A model generated the notes under the pieces. It saw only the letters and a program-made list of their open reading frames with translations, was not told the origin of the DNA and made no database searches. A DNA stretch of 64,000 bases, from positions 1 to 64,000 of the forward strand of contig JAVJRG010000006.1 in NCBI GenBank assembly GCA_040218535.1, read 5' to 3'. Each line of letters starts with the position of its first letter. Position 1 is the stretch's first letter. Shown piece by piece: positions 9,484 to 18,969 of this stretch. Source of the stretch: Lacipirellulaceae bacterium. Lineage in GTDB: Bacteria > Planctomycetota > Planctomycetia > Pirellulales > Lacipirellulaceae. Both the position numbers and the translations under genes were made by a program.

Positions 9484-10737
9484 TTGCAGCCTTTGTTAGA
9501 AGCTCTCTCCCGCACCGTGCGCTCGATTCTCCCGGGACTGTTTCTCGTCGGGTTTACGATCGGCACCGGTAGCGTGACCTCGATGGTCAAGGCTGGGGCA
9601 GACCACGGCATGACTCTGTTGTGGGCGTTGCTACTTTCCTGTGTCGCTTCATACATACTTTTCTCAGCTTTCGGGCGCCTCACAGCGGTCAGCCGGCTGA
9701 CTGCCCTGCAAGCGATCAAGCTTCACATTCATCCAGCAGTCTCGCTGTTCATCCTCGTCGCACTGGTCGTTTGTGTGAGCGGCAGCATCATGGGCGTGAT
9801 GGGCATCATCGCGGATGTCCTTGCTGCCTGGTCGGATGGTTGGAGTTCGAGTCCCCTACCGCCTCTCGCCTGGGCCTCCCTGATCACCTTGCTGATTGTC
9901 GTTGCGCTGCTTCGCAACAATGTCCGAAGCTTCGAGAAACTACTGGCTGCACTGGCAGGCATTATGGGCGTTTGCTTCTTGCTGAACGCAGCGCTCACAC
10001 TTCCAGCCTTGAAGGAAATCGCCGGTGGACTCGTCCCCAGCGTTCCTAAGACGGGTTCGGGAGAGGACTCATCCTCGGGGTTCTTGGTTGTGGCAAGCAT
10101 GGTTGGAACAACCGTAGCGCCGATTGTCCTTTTCTTCCGCTCGATTCTGGTCGGGGAAGCAGAGTGGACAACCAGCGACCTACGGCAACAGAATCGCGAT
10201 GCCGCAATCTGTTCCGTGCTGATCTTCTTCATCAGTGCAGCAATAATGGCCAGCGCTGCAGGAAGTTTGCATGCTCGCGGCGAAACGTTGCAACATGCCA
10301 AGGAGATGATCCCGCTGCTTGAGCCACTGGCGGGCGTATTTGCTGTCGTCGTGTTCGTGCTTGGAATTACGGCGGCGGGGGTTTCTTCTCAATTCCCAAA
10401 CGTGGTCGCCTTCGCTTGGTTGCGTCGCGATTATCGCGGCGAGAGGGCGGCGATCAAGAGTTCCATCGATCGCGCGTTGGTGATCGGTATGGCGTTGCTG
10501 GGGCTTGTCGTTCGCCTGTTTGAGGGAAGACCGGTTTTCATCATGCTCGCTTCCCAAGCTCTCGGGGCGGTCCTGCTGCCGACTACCGTGATTTGCCTTT
10601 TCTACTTGCTCAACAGGCGCGAAGTGATGGGGGATTATCGCAATACCAAAGGGGAGAACATCACGCTGGGGCTGATCGTTCTGTTCTCGCTCGTTATGGC
10701 CGCTATTGGCGGTTATGGCTTATTCAATTCTCAGTGA
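9484..10737 (+). CDS. Nramp-fold transporter lacking canonical metal-binding motifs (1)
   Basis: A 417-aa polytopic membrane protein with about 11 hydrophobic segments. The first helix region LPGLFLVGFTIGTGSVTSMVKAG and the conserved following stretch GMTLLWALLLSCVASY align by eye with the start of Nramp (SLC11) transporters. The TM1 metal motif DPGN is replaced by IGTGS, and the TM6 MPH motif by VAPIVLFFRS. The Asp and Met that bind Mn/Fe in true Nramp proteins are therefore absent, and a different substrate is likely. No good ribosome-binding site is visible; TTG 9484 is the first usable start, with another TTG at 9493. It is 39 bp behind the SDR and 45 bp ahead of a second transporter of similar type. 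Confidence 0.65.
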   Translation: MQPLLEALSRTVRSILPGLFLVGFTIGTGSVTSMVKAGADHGMTLLWALLLSCVASYILFSAFGRLTAVSRLTALQAIKLHIHPAVSLFILVALVVCVSGSIMGVMGIIADVLAAWSDGWSSSPLPPLAWASLITLLIVVALLRNNVRSFEKLLAALAGIMGVCFLLNAALTLPALKEIAGGLVPSVPKTGSGEDSSSGFLVVASMVGTTVAPIVLFFRSILVGEAEWTTSDLRQQNRDAAICSVLIFFISAAIMASAAGSLHARGETLQHAKEMIPLLEPLAGVFAVVVFVLGITAAGVSSQFPNVVAFAWLRRDYRGERAAIKSSIDRALVIGMALLGLVVRLFEGRPVFIMLASQALGAVLLPTTVICLFYLLNRREVMGDYRNTKGENITLGLIVLFSLVMAAIGGYGLFNSQ

Positions 10738-10782
10738 AAGAGCCAATAGCTCGCCTGCTACTGTGCTACTCGGAGAAACCTG

Positions 10783-12510
10783 ATGACAGAGACAAATGAC
10801 ATTTCAACCCAGGTCGAAGCCGACAGGCAGACAATCCTTGCGGCCAAAAACCGCGGCAGAATGGCTACCTTGGGTGCTTACGTGAGGCTCTCCGGCCCGG
10901 GGTGGATGCAAAGTGCCCTCACACTCGGCGGTGGCACCATGGGGAGTAGCCTCTATCTTGGAATCCTGGCTGGGGTAAGCATGATTTGGCTGCAGCCTTT
11001 TGCGATGGCTTTGGGCGTCATCATGCTCAGCGCGATAAGCTACGTGACGCTCTCCACAGGGGAGCGTCCTTTCCGTGCGATCAACAAGCATATCAACCCT
11101 GTCCTGGGATGGTCGTGGCTCATCGCAGCACTGTTGGCCAATATGGTTTGGTCGATGCCACAGTACTCTCTTTGCTTCGCGGTGATCGAACAAAACCTGC
11201 TGCCAGAGGTCTTTACCGGAGAAGGTTTGCTTGCCCCGGGAGTGCAGGAATCGAAGTTAGGAACGTGGCTTGTTTCCATTGCCATCCTTGTCCTTTGCAC
11301 GCTCGTCACCTGGAGCTACGGAAGCGGAAGCCTAGGCATCAAAATCTATGAAGGGATGCTCAAAGCGGTTGTCGCCATCATTGTGCTTTCCTTTTTCGGC
11401 GTGGTGATTCGCATGGCGATGGTTGGCGAAGGCGTGGATTGGGCTGGTGTCTTGGGGGGAATGATCCCAAAACTCCACCATCTCTACGCGCCGTCAGATA
11501 CTTATAAGCCTTTGCTCGACGCTTTGGGCGACTCATCAGTGAGAAGCTATTGGAGCGATTACATCGTCAGTCAACAGCGCGACGTCATGATCAGTGCCGG
11601 CTCGGCTGCCGTGGGCATCAACATGACCTTTTTGTTGCCCTACAACCTACTCTCCAGAGGCTGGAATAAGGACTTCCGCGGCATGACGATCTTCGACATG
11701 TCGACCGGCACCTTCATTCCTTTTGTGCTTGCCACAGGCTGTATCGTCATTGCCGCGGCAACCCAGTTTCACGCTCAAGCGCCAGAGGGTGCGAGTGTCG
11801 TCGGTGAAACCATTGAAATGCCGAAGCACCTGACCGACAAGTATGAAGAAATCCTTGAGAGCCGCTCCCAGCCAGAGAAACTTCAAACCTACGACATTCC
11901 CGAGGACATCTCGCTCGCTGAAAAACAACTTGCTGCGGTGCTGATCAAACGCGACACCTACGATTTAGCGAAGTCTCTGCAAAATCTGTTTTCCGATAAG
12001 GAGGGTCGCGGCGGACGACTCTTCTCAAACTTCGTCTTCGGCGTGGGTGTTTTGGGAATGACGCTCTCTTCAATCTCGCTCATGATGCTGATCTCCGGCT
12101 TTGTCATTTGCGAAATCGCTGACCGCCCGGCACAGGGTTGGTTCTTTCGGATCGGCTGTCTCGCCTCAGCGAACGGTGTGCTGTGGCCATTGATCTGGAC
12201 GGGGAAAACGAAAGCGTGGCTCACCATTGTCGCCGGTGTCTATGGTGCCATGCTTCTGCCAATCGCTTACGTGACTTTCTATCTGATGATGAATCAGAAG
12301 TCGCTACTCGGGGATGAACGGCCCAAGGGTGTCGCCCGCATAGTTTGGAACCTGCTTATGATCATCGCTGTCCTTGCGGCGACAGGTGCTGGACTCTCAG
12401 CAATCCTCGACAAGGGAGGCTACTACGGCCTCGGCTTCGCGGGTGCCTACATCGCACTTGTTCTTATTGTGCAATTCAACAGACGTGGGGCGACAGAATC
12501 CACGGAATGA
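10783..12510 (+). CDS. Nramp-fold transporter lacking canonical metal-binding motifs (2)
   Basis: A 575-aa membrane protein, longer than the first copy because of a soluble insertion at about 340-405 (GASVVGETIEMPKHLTDKYE). The N-terminal region SGPGWMQSALTLGGGTMGSS resembles Nramp TM1, but DPGN reads GGGT. The TM6-like NMTFLLPYNLLSRGW has LPY where MPH is expected. The ATG has GGAG 7 nt upstream (10772-10775). It ends the probable operon 7689-12510. The pairing with a shorter relative suggests either a two-part transporter or two carriers for related products of the lyases. The family relationship is read from motif positions only; substrate unknown. Confidence 0.65.
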   Translation: MTETNDISTQVEADRQTILAAKNRGRMATLGAYVRLSGPGWMQSALTLGGGTMGSSLYLGILAGVSMIWLQPFAMALGVIMLSAISYVTLSTGERPFRAINKHINPVLGWSWLIAALLANMVWSMPQYSLCFAVIEQNLLPEVFTGEGLLAPGVQESKLGTWLVSIAILVLCTLVTWSYGSGSLGIKIYEGMLKAVVAIIVLSFFGVVIRMAMVGEGVDWAGVLGGMIPKLHHLYAPSDTYKPLLDALGDSSVRSYWSDYIVSQQRDVMISAGSAAVGINMTFLLPYNLLSRGWNKDFRGMTIFDMSTGTFIPFVLATGCIVIAAATQFHAQAPEGASVVGETIEMPKHLTDKYEEILESRSQPEKLQTYDIPEDISLAEKQLAAVLIKRDTYDLAKSLQNLFSDKEGRGGRLFSNFVFGVGVLGMTLSSISLMMLISGFVICEIADRPAQGWFFRIGCLASANGVLWPLIWTGKTKAWLTIVAGVYGAMLLPIAYVTFYLMMNQKSLLGDERPKGVARIVWNLLMIIAVLAATGAGLSAILDKGGYYGLGFAGAYIALVLIVQFNRRGATESTE

Positions 12511-12666
12511 ATTTGATTCGCGGCGGTCGGGGAATTAGCCTGGAAACAGCTGTCTGAAAAATCGGTACCAAACACCATTTTTTCGGATTGCCTGCTCATG
12601 CGAATTCGCCAAAATCCCTGTAACGGCTGACTTTTCTGTTCGTTCTCCTCAAGACCGTCTCGCTCG

Positions 12667-13836
12667 ATGAGCAAAGTTCCCCACGTTGCGCTCCTCGTTG
12701 AAACGTCCCGCGAATACGGTCGCGGGCTGCTTCGAGGGATTGCCCGCTACCACCAGGAGCATGGCCCGTGGTCGATCTACTTCGAACCGCACGGGCTCGA
12801 CCTCAAGGCACCTGTTTGGCTGAAGAATTGGCACGGTGACGGCATCCTGGTGCGTGTGAACGATCGTGACATGGCCAAGGCGATCGCCGAGACGGGCATC
12901 CCTGCAGTTGATCTACGAGGGCGTTTTCCTGACTTAGCAATGCCTTTCATTGGCGTTGATAACCGACCAGTTTCCGAACTCGCGTTTCGCCACCTGAAAG
13001 ATTGCGGGCTGAGGCATTTCGCCTTTTGCGGAACTCCCCGTGGTGAGAACCCCAATCAAGATCGGCGTTGCGACAACTTCGTGGCTCAAGTCGAAGAAGC
13101 GGGCTACGAGTGCGAGGTGTTCCTCGGCGAGCAGAAGTCAGGAAGTTCCAGCGATTGGGAGAAACAGCAGCAGCAAATTGCCGAGTGGCTCACGGAGTTG
13201 CCCAAGCCGGTTGGCATCATGACTTGTCACGACGATCGGGGCCATCAAGTGCTCGATGCGTGTCGTCGCGCCGAGTTACAAGTGCCCGACGAGGTAGCGG
13301 TGATCGGTGTCGATAACGATTCATTCTTCTGCAACATGTGCTCTCCGCCACTTACTTCAATCGACGTCAACCCGACACGGATTGGGTACGAAGCGGCTGC
13401 CCTGCTCGACAGTTTAATGAAAGGCGGATCTCAGCCGAAGGAACCTGTCCTGCTCGGCCCACCTCGCGGTGTGGCGGCTCGCCAGTCGACTGATATGCTT
13501 TCGGTTGAAGACCCCGAAGTCGCCAACGCGATTCGTTACATTCGCGAGAACGCAATCCGAGGCATCAAGGTGAGCGAGGTCTTGGCGAAAGCCTCCAAGT
13601 CGCCCAGTACGCTGGAACGCCGCATCAAGAAAATCCTGGGGCGAACCATCAAAGCGGAAATCACCCGTATCCGCCTCTCCCGTGCCAAGCTGCTTCTCTC
13701 AGAAACGGAACTGCCGATCTCAAAAATCGCCTATCGAACTGGCTTCTCTGAGCCAAAGTACTTCTGCGATGTGTTTCGGAAGAACGAGAACATGACGGCG
13801 ACCGCTTATCGGAACAAGTTCCGCGATATTGACTAA
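12667..13836 (+). CDS. XylR-like transcriptional regulator (sugar-binding domain plus AraC-type HTH)
   Basis: A 389-aa regulator. The N-terminal two thirds (VPHVALLVETSREYGRGLLRGIARYHQEHGPW, then DGILVRV, VPDEVAVIGVDNDSFFCNMCSPPLTSIDVNP) is the periplasmic-binding-like effector domain shared with LacI and XylR regulators. The C-terminal 100 residues are an AraC helix-turn-helix pair (ISKIAYRTGFSEPKYFCDVFRK). The architecture is that of E. coli XylR. It follows the transporters on the same strand at 156 bp and probably controls the degradation genes in response to a released sugar. The ATG lies in a weak ribosome-binding context. The effector is not known. Confidence 0.88.
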   Translation: MSKVPHVALLVETSREYGRGLLRGIARYHQEHGPWSIYFEPHGLDLKAPVWLKNWHGDGILVRVNDRDMAKAIAETGIPAVDLRGRFPDLAMPFIGVDNRPVSELAFRHLKDCGLRHFAFCGTPRGENPNQDRRCDNFVAQVEEAGYECEVFLGEQKSGSSSDWEKQQQQIAEWLTELPKPVGIMTCHDDRGHQVLDACRRAELQVPDEVAVIGVDNDSFFCNMCSPPLTSIDVNPTRIGYEAAALLDSLMKGGSQPKEPVLLGPPRGVAARQSTDMLSVEDPEVANAIRYIRENAIRGIKVSEVLAKASKSPSTLERRIKKILGRTIKAEITRIRLSRAKLLLSETELPISKIAYRTGFSEPKYFCDVFRKNENMTATAYRNKFRDID

Positions 13837-13895
13837 GCCTTGTGTGACCGCAGCCTTGCTCGACACGAATAGTGATTTCTCGTGCGCAAGAAAAA

Positions 13896-13923
13896 GCCTG
13901 CCTTCGGAAGTCCGAAGGCAGGC
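13896..13923 (-). terminator. Rho-independent terminator between convergent genes
   Basis: GCCTGCCTTCGG and CCGAAGGCAGGC form a 12-bp stem with a 4-nt loop. Read on the minus strand it is followed by TTTTTCTTG, so it mainly terminates the PEP-CTERM gene ending at 13954. The plus side has no U-run but would still be blocked by the stem. Confidence 0.8.
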
Positions 13924-13953
13924 GAAAACTGCAGCAATCCAACTCGACTCGAA

Positions 13954-15009
13954 CTAGCTGCGACGACGACCAGCAATCGCTGGAAGACCCATCAGCAGTA
14001 GTACAAAGCTGGTTGGCTCAGGAGTTGAGAATGTGACCGTGATATTCGTGAAGTTAATACCATTGTCATTCGTGAGAGTCGTTGCATCGTCGGCTGCATT
14101 TGACGAGCCAAATGTGTTGGAGTTCGCGTGAAAACCAAGGAAGCCGAAGTCACCCGCGTCGGTACTGCTTGTGAAGTTCGTGTAGGTGTGAATTGTCCCA
14201 CCTGGTTCTTCCAGAGTAGCCGTCAGCTTGAAACGATCACCTGTCCCCTTCGTGACAGAGAATGAGCCAACGTAGTCTGAATTTCCCACGAACACGTAAC
14301 CAGCATCAGGACCGCTTGGCGAAATATTCGTGAAGTTTCCGGTTGTCCCCATCAGGCGACCAGTACCTGTCAGCGTGTTGACGTTATGCTCGCGGAAGTT
14401 TAAGTCTGCCGATGCGGCGGTGGTAGGATTAACGTCCATGTCCAGCTGGAAACCAGGCAAAGAGAGCGAATCTGAAGCGTCAGGATTGTTGGAAGCGAAG
14501 AGCCCATGTCCATAGGCAACATTGGGGGATCCGCTGCTAGCGTTCACGGCAGCGTCCAGGCAGCACTCATCTCTGCGTGTATCGTTCGGGTCAATACCTG
14601 CGTTGGCAGGATTCGTCGTAAGGCGGTCCAGGTGATCGAATAATCCGACCTTGAACGCAGTTGTCCTATTCGTTCCAACAGTTGCTGGTGTTGTGAATGA
14701 ATAGGTCGCGGTGATCGTATCGCCAACATTGAGAAGAGACTGTGTCGCGAAAGTCGTATGCAAACCGCGGCCAGAAGTACCCGTGACAAGACCCATAGCA
14801 CCGGTGGTTACTTCATCAGCTGAACTAGAGCTTGAAGTCCACCAGGAGCTGTCGAGCTCGCCACCAGTGCCAGTCGCAGCGAGATCGCCATCAGCCCAAC
14901 TGTCGTTGATAATTACTGTAGTCGTGCCCGCCTGGAGAGAAGTCGCAAGCAGAGACATCACGATGCCCGTGCTTAGCGAAAAGATGAACCCTCTACTTTT
15001 CACAATCAT
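13954..15009 (-). CDS. PEP-CTERM sorting domain-containing protein
   Basis: A 351-aa exported protein: N-terminal signal peptide (GIVMSLLATSLQAG), a beta-rich body rich in Thr, Ser, Asn and Asp, and the C-terminal sorting signal STPEPTSFVLLLMG with basic end GRRRS. The mature N-terminus VIINDSWADGDLAATGTGG resembles VIYDGFGDGDVNNNGTAF in the divergent gene at 15617, so the two may share a domain. GGGGA lies about 9 nt upstream of the ATG. No enzymatic motif recognised; a surface or matrix protein exported for exosortase processing is likely. Confidence 0.8.
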   Translation of the reverse strand: MIVKSRGFIFSLSTGIVMSLLATSLQAGTTTVIINDSWADGDLAATGTGGELDSSWWTSSSSSADEVTTGAMGLVTGTSGRGLHTTFATQSLLNVGDTITATYSFTTPATVGTNRTTAFKVGLFDHLDRLTTNPANAGIDPNDTRRDECCLDAAVNASSGSPNVAYGHGLFASNNPDASDSLSLPGFQLDMDVNPTTAASADLNFREHNVNTLTGTGRLMGTTGNFTNISPSGPDAGYVFVGNSDYVGSFSVTKGTGDRFKLTATLEEPGGTIHTYTNFTSSTDAGDFGFLGFHANSNTFGSSNAADDATTLTNDNGINFTNITVTFSTPEPTSFVLLLMGLPAIAGRRRS

Positions 15010-15616
15010 TAAATCGTTCCCCGTTAATCAAAAGAAAATTGTTGAAGGAGATCCACCACGCACGGCTTGAGCAGATCGAAGATTGCCCACAGAACGTGGT
15101 CACAGATAAGCGTTAGTTCCATTAAGCCCTGCGACTACAGAAACAGCAATCCAATTTTCCGGACAATTTGTCCGTTTTTCTCGCCACTTACTCTTCTCAC
15201 GCTCTCAGGTACTCAGACAAAGTCGATGTAACATTGTTCCACGCATCACGCAGCCATGTGCTTGTAATGGCGAGTTATAAGTGCCAGCGACACGAGGATG
15301 GAAGAACCCAGGAACAACTGTTAGCGACAGCCAGCCTGTCTTTTCTCAAGACGCCTGTTCCCAGACTAAATGGGTCGTCGGATAGTCGGAACAGCACCCC
15401 GAAAACCCTGTAGAAATTTCGGAACACGAATCTGTGTAATTGGATTGCTGTAACTGCAACTATCAAGCAACCTAGATGTACAGATTAAAGCTCCTCTGGA
15501 ACAGACTTCTCAACTCAGAATTTTTGCGATTGGAACGGAGGGTGCCTCTCCCAAGGCAGCGAGTCTCCATCGCAGGTTTTCGAAACTATTCTTATTCGCT
15601 TCGAAAGGGTTCACTA
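15010..15616. other. Divergent intergenic region
   Basis: About 600 bp separates two PEP-CTERM genes pointing apart. Apart from the hairpin with a U-run at 15160-15179, no gene, tRNA or clear repeat is visible. An in-frame extension of the plus-strand gene to 15476 exists but lacks a ribosome-binding site. Confidence 0.4.
15160..15179 (+). terminator. Orphan terminator-like hairpin
   Basis: CGGACA-ATT-TGTCCG followed directly by TTTTT. It faces the plus strand, but no plus-strand gene precedes it between the divergent promoters. It could end a short untranslated transcript or act as a leader attenuator for the gene at 15617. Confidence 0.45.
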
Positions 15617-17287
15617 ATGAAACTTCTAGACTCCTATTGCGTTCCATTCGGACTGCTAAGGAAATCTCTCTTCGTAGCTGCGTTCGCTTCGGCTGTCACG
15701 ACCGCAGCGATTTCGAATGCAGTCGTCGTTATTTACGATGGCTTCGGTGATGGAGATGTGAATAACAACGGCACCGCATTCGAGGATAATGTTTTTGTCC
15801 AGAATGCCGCGATGGATGATGTCATTGTGGGTAGCGGTGACACGATCGACACTTACGAGCCGTTCCTGGATGGCAATGGCAATCGACGAGATTCACCCCT
15901 CCTCTATCCGCTCGGCACGATGATTCAGGAGCCCACGAATACAGATTCTGAATATGATCCCTCCGACGCAGGTATCCTTTGGGTCGCCACAGGTGGCATC
16001 ACGAATAATGGCTTGAACGGCGATCCCGCCGCCCGTCCGCGAATCATCAACGACACCACAGGCGCCCAACCCGAAACAGGGATCGGCTTCTTCAATTCGA
16101 TCGCCGGCGCAAACCAAGTTATTCCTGCACTCAACGACGGCTACGCACTGGGTATTGAATCCAAGGGCCGCACGCGTTCAGTTACCGGTTTTTTCGAACG
16201 TGACCAAAGCTATTCGGCTGCCACAGGAGGCAACGGCAAGCAAGATACCGTTGCAGTGGGACCGAACGTCGACGATACGCTCACCGTTAGCTTTGACTTC
16301 CGCGTTTGGATGAGTGCCCCCAACTACAACGAGGGTGATACGAACAACCACACGCCCAACCGGGGTGAACTACGCTTCGGCATCCATCAAGACGCCGACG
16401 ACGAATTAGGCGGGTCTCACATCGGTGCCGGACCAGTCATCGATGGTGTCCCCAACGCACGAATCTGGGGTCAAGAGCCTGGCTGGTTCCGAGGCGACCG
16501 TAACCCAGACCAACCTGACGCCAGCGGCGACCCGGGCTGGTTTGTGCGTCTCCCTTTGAAAGACCCCGCTGCTGCAGTTGACAATCTTTTCGGCCCATTC
16601 GCCGATGGCCGTGCTGCACGTATCAACGAAGAAACCAATCCCAACGCCGGGGATATCATTCTCCAGGGCAGTGGCACTGGCAGCGGCGGCGATGTCCAGA
16701 CCGTTGCACAACCGCAAGAGGATCCCCCACTGTCGGGCAACTTCGATTTCCAGAACATCGAGACCCAGAAGCGGTACCGAATTGAGTTTTCGCTGCGTCG
16801 CTTCGATGAAACAGGCGGCAGCACCGATCCCAATGATCTTGGAGACAATATCGAAGCGACAGTCACAGTCACGAACCTAGATGACGCAAACGAAACCTTT
16901 TCGCTCAGCGGTTTCGACGCCCTCGACCCCATGATGATGGACCCCGATGCGGGCTTCTCGAGCGATGCCTTTGATTACTTCACTATCAGCACCGGTGGTT
17001 CGTCCAACTCTGACGAGTTCGACTATGTCATCGACAACTTCACTGTCGAGCTTTTCGGTAGTAACGCGCCAGTGGCTGATGCTGATGTGAATGATGACGG
17101 CATTGTTGACGGCACTGACTTCCTAACGATCCAACGGACAGACTCATCGCTGGTTCCACTCTGGCAATCGACCTATGGCACGAGTGGGGCCTCGGCCTCC
17201 GCCGCAGCGGTACCGGAGCCTACGGCACTACTAAGTCTTGCTCTGGGAAGTCTGCTGGCGTTCGGCGTGCGTCGCCGTCAGTCCTGA
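15617..17287 (+). CDS. PEP-CTERM protein with partial dockerin-like loop
   Basis: A 556-aa exported protein. ATG 15617 is chosen because GAAAGGG lies at 15603-15609 and the resulting N-terminus MKLLDSYCVPFGLLRK is a normal signal peptide; the longer frame back to 15476 has none. The body begins VVIYDGFGDGDVNNNG and is rich in Asp, Asn and Gly, with no recognised catalytic motif. Near the end ADVNDDGIVDGTDFL is a calcium-binding loop, but the second dockerin loop is degenerate (LWQSTYGTSG). The tail is VPEPTALLSLALG with GVRRRQS. Probably a surface protein; it may share a domain with the divergent gene. Confidence 0.78.
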   Translation: MKLLDSYCVPFGLLRKSLFVAAFASAVTTAAISNAVVVIYDGFGDGDVNNNGTAFEDNVFVQNAAMDDVIVGSGDTIDTYEPFLDGNGNRRDSPLLYPLGTMIQEPTNTDSEYDPSDAGILWVATGGITNNGLNGDPAARPRIINDTTGAQPETGIGFFNSIAGANQVIPALNDGYALGIESKGRTRSVTGFFERDQSYSAATGGNGKQDTVAVGPNVDDTLTVSFDFRVWMSAPNYNEGDTNNHTPNRGELRFGIHQDADDELGGSHIGAGPVIDGVPNARIWGQEPGWFRGDRNPDQPDASGDPGWFVRLPLKDPAAAVDNLFGPFADGRAARINEETNPNAGDIILQGSGTGSGGDVQTVAQPQEDPPLSGNFDFQNIETQKRYRIEFSLRRFDETGGSTDPNDLGDNIEATVTVTNLDDANETFSLSGFDALDPMMMDPDAGFSSDAFDYFTISTGGSSNSDEFDYVIDNFTVELFGSNAPVADADVNDDGIVDGTDFLTIQRTDSSLVPLWQSTYGTSGASASAAAVPEPTALLSLALGSLLAFGVRRRQS

Positions 17288-17373
17288 TTTACGATTTACG
17301 TTTCTTTTCATAGTTCTCGGAGAACGCAGCTAGATTTGCACCCTCACCTAGGGATGCTCACAAAGGATTAGTC

Positions 17374-18375
17374 ATGAAGAAATCCAAAGGTTTTACGCTT
17401 GTCGAGTTGCTCGTTGTGATTGCGATCATCGGCGTACTCGTGGGCTTACTTCTACCCGCAGTGCAAGCCGCTCGCGAAGCCGCTCGGCGGATGTCGTGCC
17501 AGAATAATCTCAAGAACATAGGGCTGGCTGACCAGAGCCACCACTCGGCAGTCGGGCACTTTGTGCCTGCTAGGTCGGGGCCAGATAGTACGACCAAACA
17601 AGCACTTAGGCACTTACGCGAGCCGGAAGAGCGATCTGGGGCGAGTGCATTCGTCCATTTGCTTCCCTACATGGAACAACAAGCTCTCTATGATCGCTTC
17701 GATATCAATGACAATGAGGGACTTTGGACTGCGGGACTATTCGGTTCGACTTGGCGTACCGCTTACCCGGCTCGTGCTGAGGCGCTCGGCGTGCGACCTG
17801 AGGTGATGGTGTGCCCCTCTAGTGGTGATGAGCCCCAGACCACAGACCCTAGCAGGCAGGGCTTTCCGGCAATTCCTGCTACTGGGAATTATGCTTCGGT
17901 TGCGGGTCATCGAGGCCTTATCTTTGGAGGCTATGGCGTCGATGCATGCATGCTCAAGCACTACAACACGGGGGTGCACCTTTACCACACTCTCATTTCG
18001 ATCCGCCAGATTACTGACGGTACGAGTGCAACGATCTCGTTTGGCGAAGTCATCGATAGCCACACGCAGGAGAGCGAGAATATTTGGACCTATTGCGAAC
18101 GTTACCGTAGTACTTTCCGCATGACCGATGTCGCGATGAACACCCCGCCGGACATCGTGGGACAACAAGCGAATAGCACCTTCAATGTGAATGGAGCATT
18201 CGCCAGCCGACACGCTGGTGGCTCTCAGTTCGCGTACGCTGATGGCCACGTCGAATTCCTCTCTGAGTCTATTGACTTTGAAACCTATCAGGAGCTCTCA
18301 ACAATCGACGGCCCACCTGAGTTTTTAGATCAAGATGACGATAACAGTATTTGCATCTCAGCAAATGGCTGGTAG
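17374..18375 (+). CDS. DUF1559 prepilin-type protein with H-X9-DG tail
   Basis: A 333-aa protein starting with a type IV prepilin-like signal (GFTLVELLVVIAIIGVLVGLLLP, cleaved after Gly before Phe). The planctomycete DUF1559 body follows: VQAAREAARRMSCQNNLKNIGLA, PYMEQQALYD, CPSS. The C-terminal RHAGGSQFAYADGHV is the H-X9-DG signature. AAAGGA sits just ahead of the ATG. These proteins occur in large families in planctomycetes and are thought to be pseudopilin-like; the exact role is not known. The next two genes are small lipoproteins on the same strand, a common pairing. Confidence 0.9.
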   Translation: MKKSKGFTLVELLVVIAIIGVLVGLLLPAVQAAREAARRMSCQNNLKNIGLADQSHHSAVGHFVPARSGPDSTTKQALRHLREPEERSGASAFVHLLPYMEQQALYDRFDINDNEGLWTAGLFGSTWRTAYPARAEALGVRPEVMVCPSSGDEPQTTDPSRQGFPAIPATGNYASVAGHRGLIFGGYGVDACMLKHYNTGVHLYHTLISIRQITDGTSATISFGEVIDSHTQESENIWTYCERYRSTFRMTDVAMNTPPDIVGQQANSTFNVNGAFASRHAGGSQFAYADGHVEFLSESIDFETYQELSTIDGPPEFLDQDDDNSICISANGW

Positions 18376-18459
18376 GCAGAGTCTTGGAGCACCCTCGGCT
18401 TGGGACAATTTGTAGTCGAAACGGATCAGCTTATTCAAATCCCAAAAGGGTCTTCATTA

Positions 18460-18969
18460 ATGCGCAAAGAATACCATCTGGCTCAAATCGCTTATTGTGC
18501 TGCGATCTTACTATTCACTGGCTGTAGCGAGTCTACGAAGCACTATCCCATAGCGGGCCAGGTACTTATTGACGGCAAGCCAGTACCCGCGGGAACCATT
18601 CAGTTTGTCCCCGAATCTGGTCGTCCCTACTCAAGCAAGATTGACCAGGAAGGTTATTTCAGTCTGACCGACGACGTTTCCGGTGGTGCACAAAAGGCAG
18701 GTGGCGTCCCAGCAGGAAAATATCGCCTGGGAATCTCCTCAATGAGAGTAATTAATGAGGATGAAGGTGAAGTCGAACAGCATATTCCACCAAGTTACGC
18801 AGACTTTCGTAAATCCGAACTTGAAGTGCAGGTTACCGGTGAGGACAGGAACTTGGTGATTGAACTCACCTGGGATGGAGCGGAGAGAATGGATCACGAG
18901 AAGGCATCGACAGAGTCTGACAATGAGTCCGCCGTAGAACAGGATGATAAGGAAGGTGAGCAGGAATGA
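18460..18969 (+). CDS. Small lipoprotein, transthyretin/carboxypeptidase-regulatory-like (tandem copy 1)
   Basis: ATG 18460 follows AAAAGGG and gives a lipoprotein signal ending LLFTGC. The core reads IAGQVLIDGKPVPAGTIQF, then KIDQEGYF, then PAGKYRLGI, a beta-sandwich pattern common in planctomycete lipoproteins next to DUF1559 genes. The last 30 residues are acidic (ESDNESAVEQDDKEGEQE). The stop overlaps the next start by 4 bp (ATGA), so translation is coupled to the neighbour. An upstream TTG (18400) would hide the signal peptide and is rejected. Confidence 0.8.
   Translation: MRKEYHLAQIAYCAAILLFTGCSESTKHYPIAGQVLIDGKPVPAGTIQFVPESGRPYSSKIDQEGYFSLTDDVSGGAQKAGGVPAGKYRLGISSMRVINEDEGEVEQHIPPSYADFRKSELEVQVTGEDRNLVIELTWDGAERMDHEKASTESDNESAVEQDDKEGEQE

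Noticed and set aside
15476-15616. Longer N-terminus for the PEP-CTERM protein at 15617
   Set aside because: ATG 15617 has a clear ribosome-binding site and starts a signal peptide; the extension has neither.
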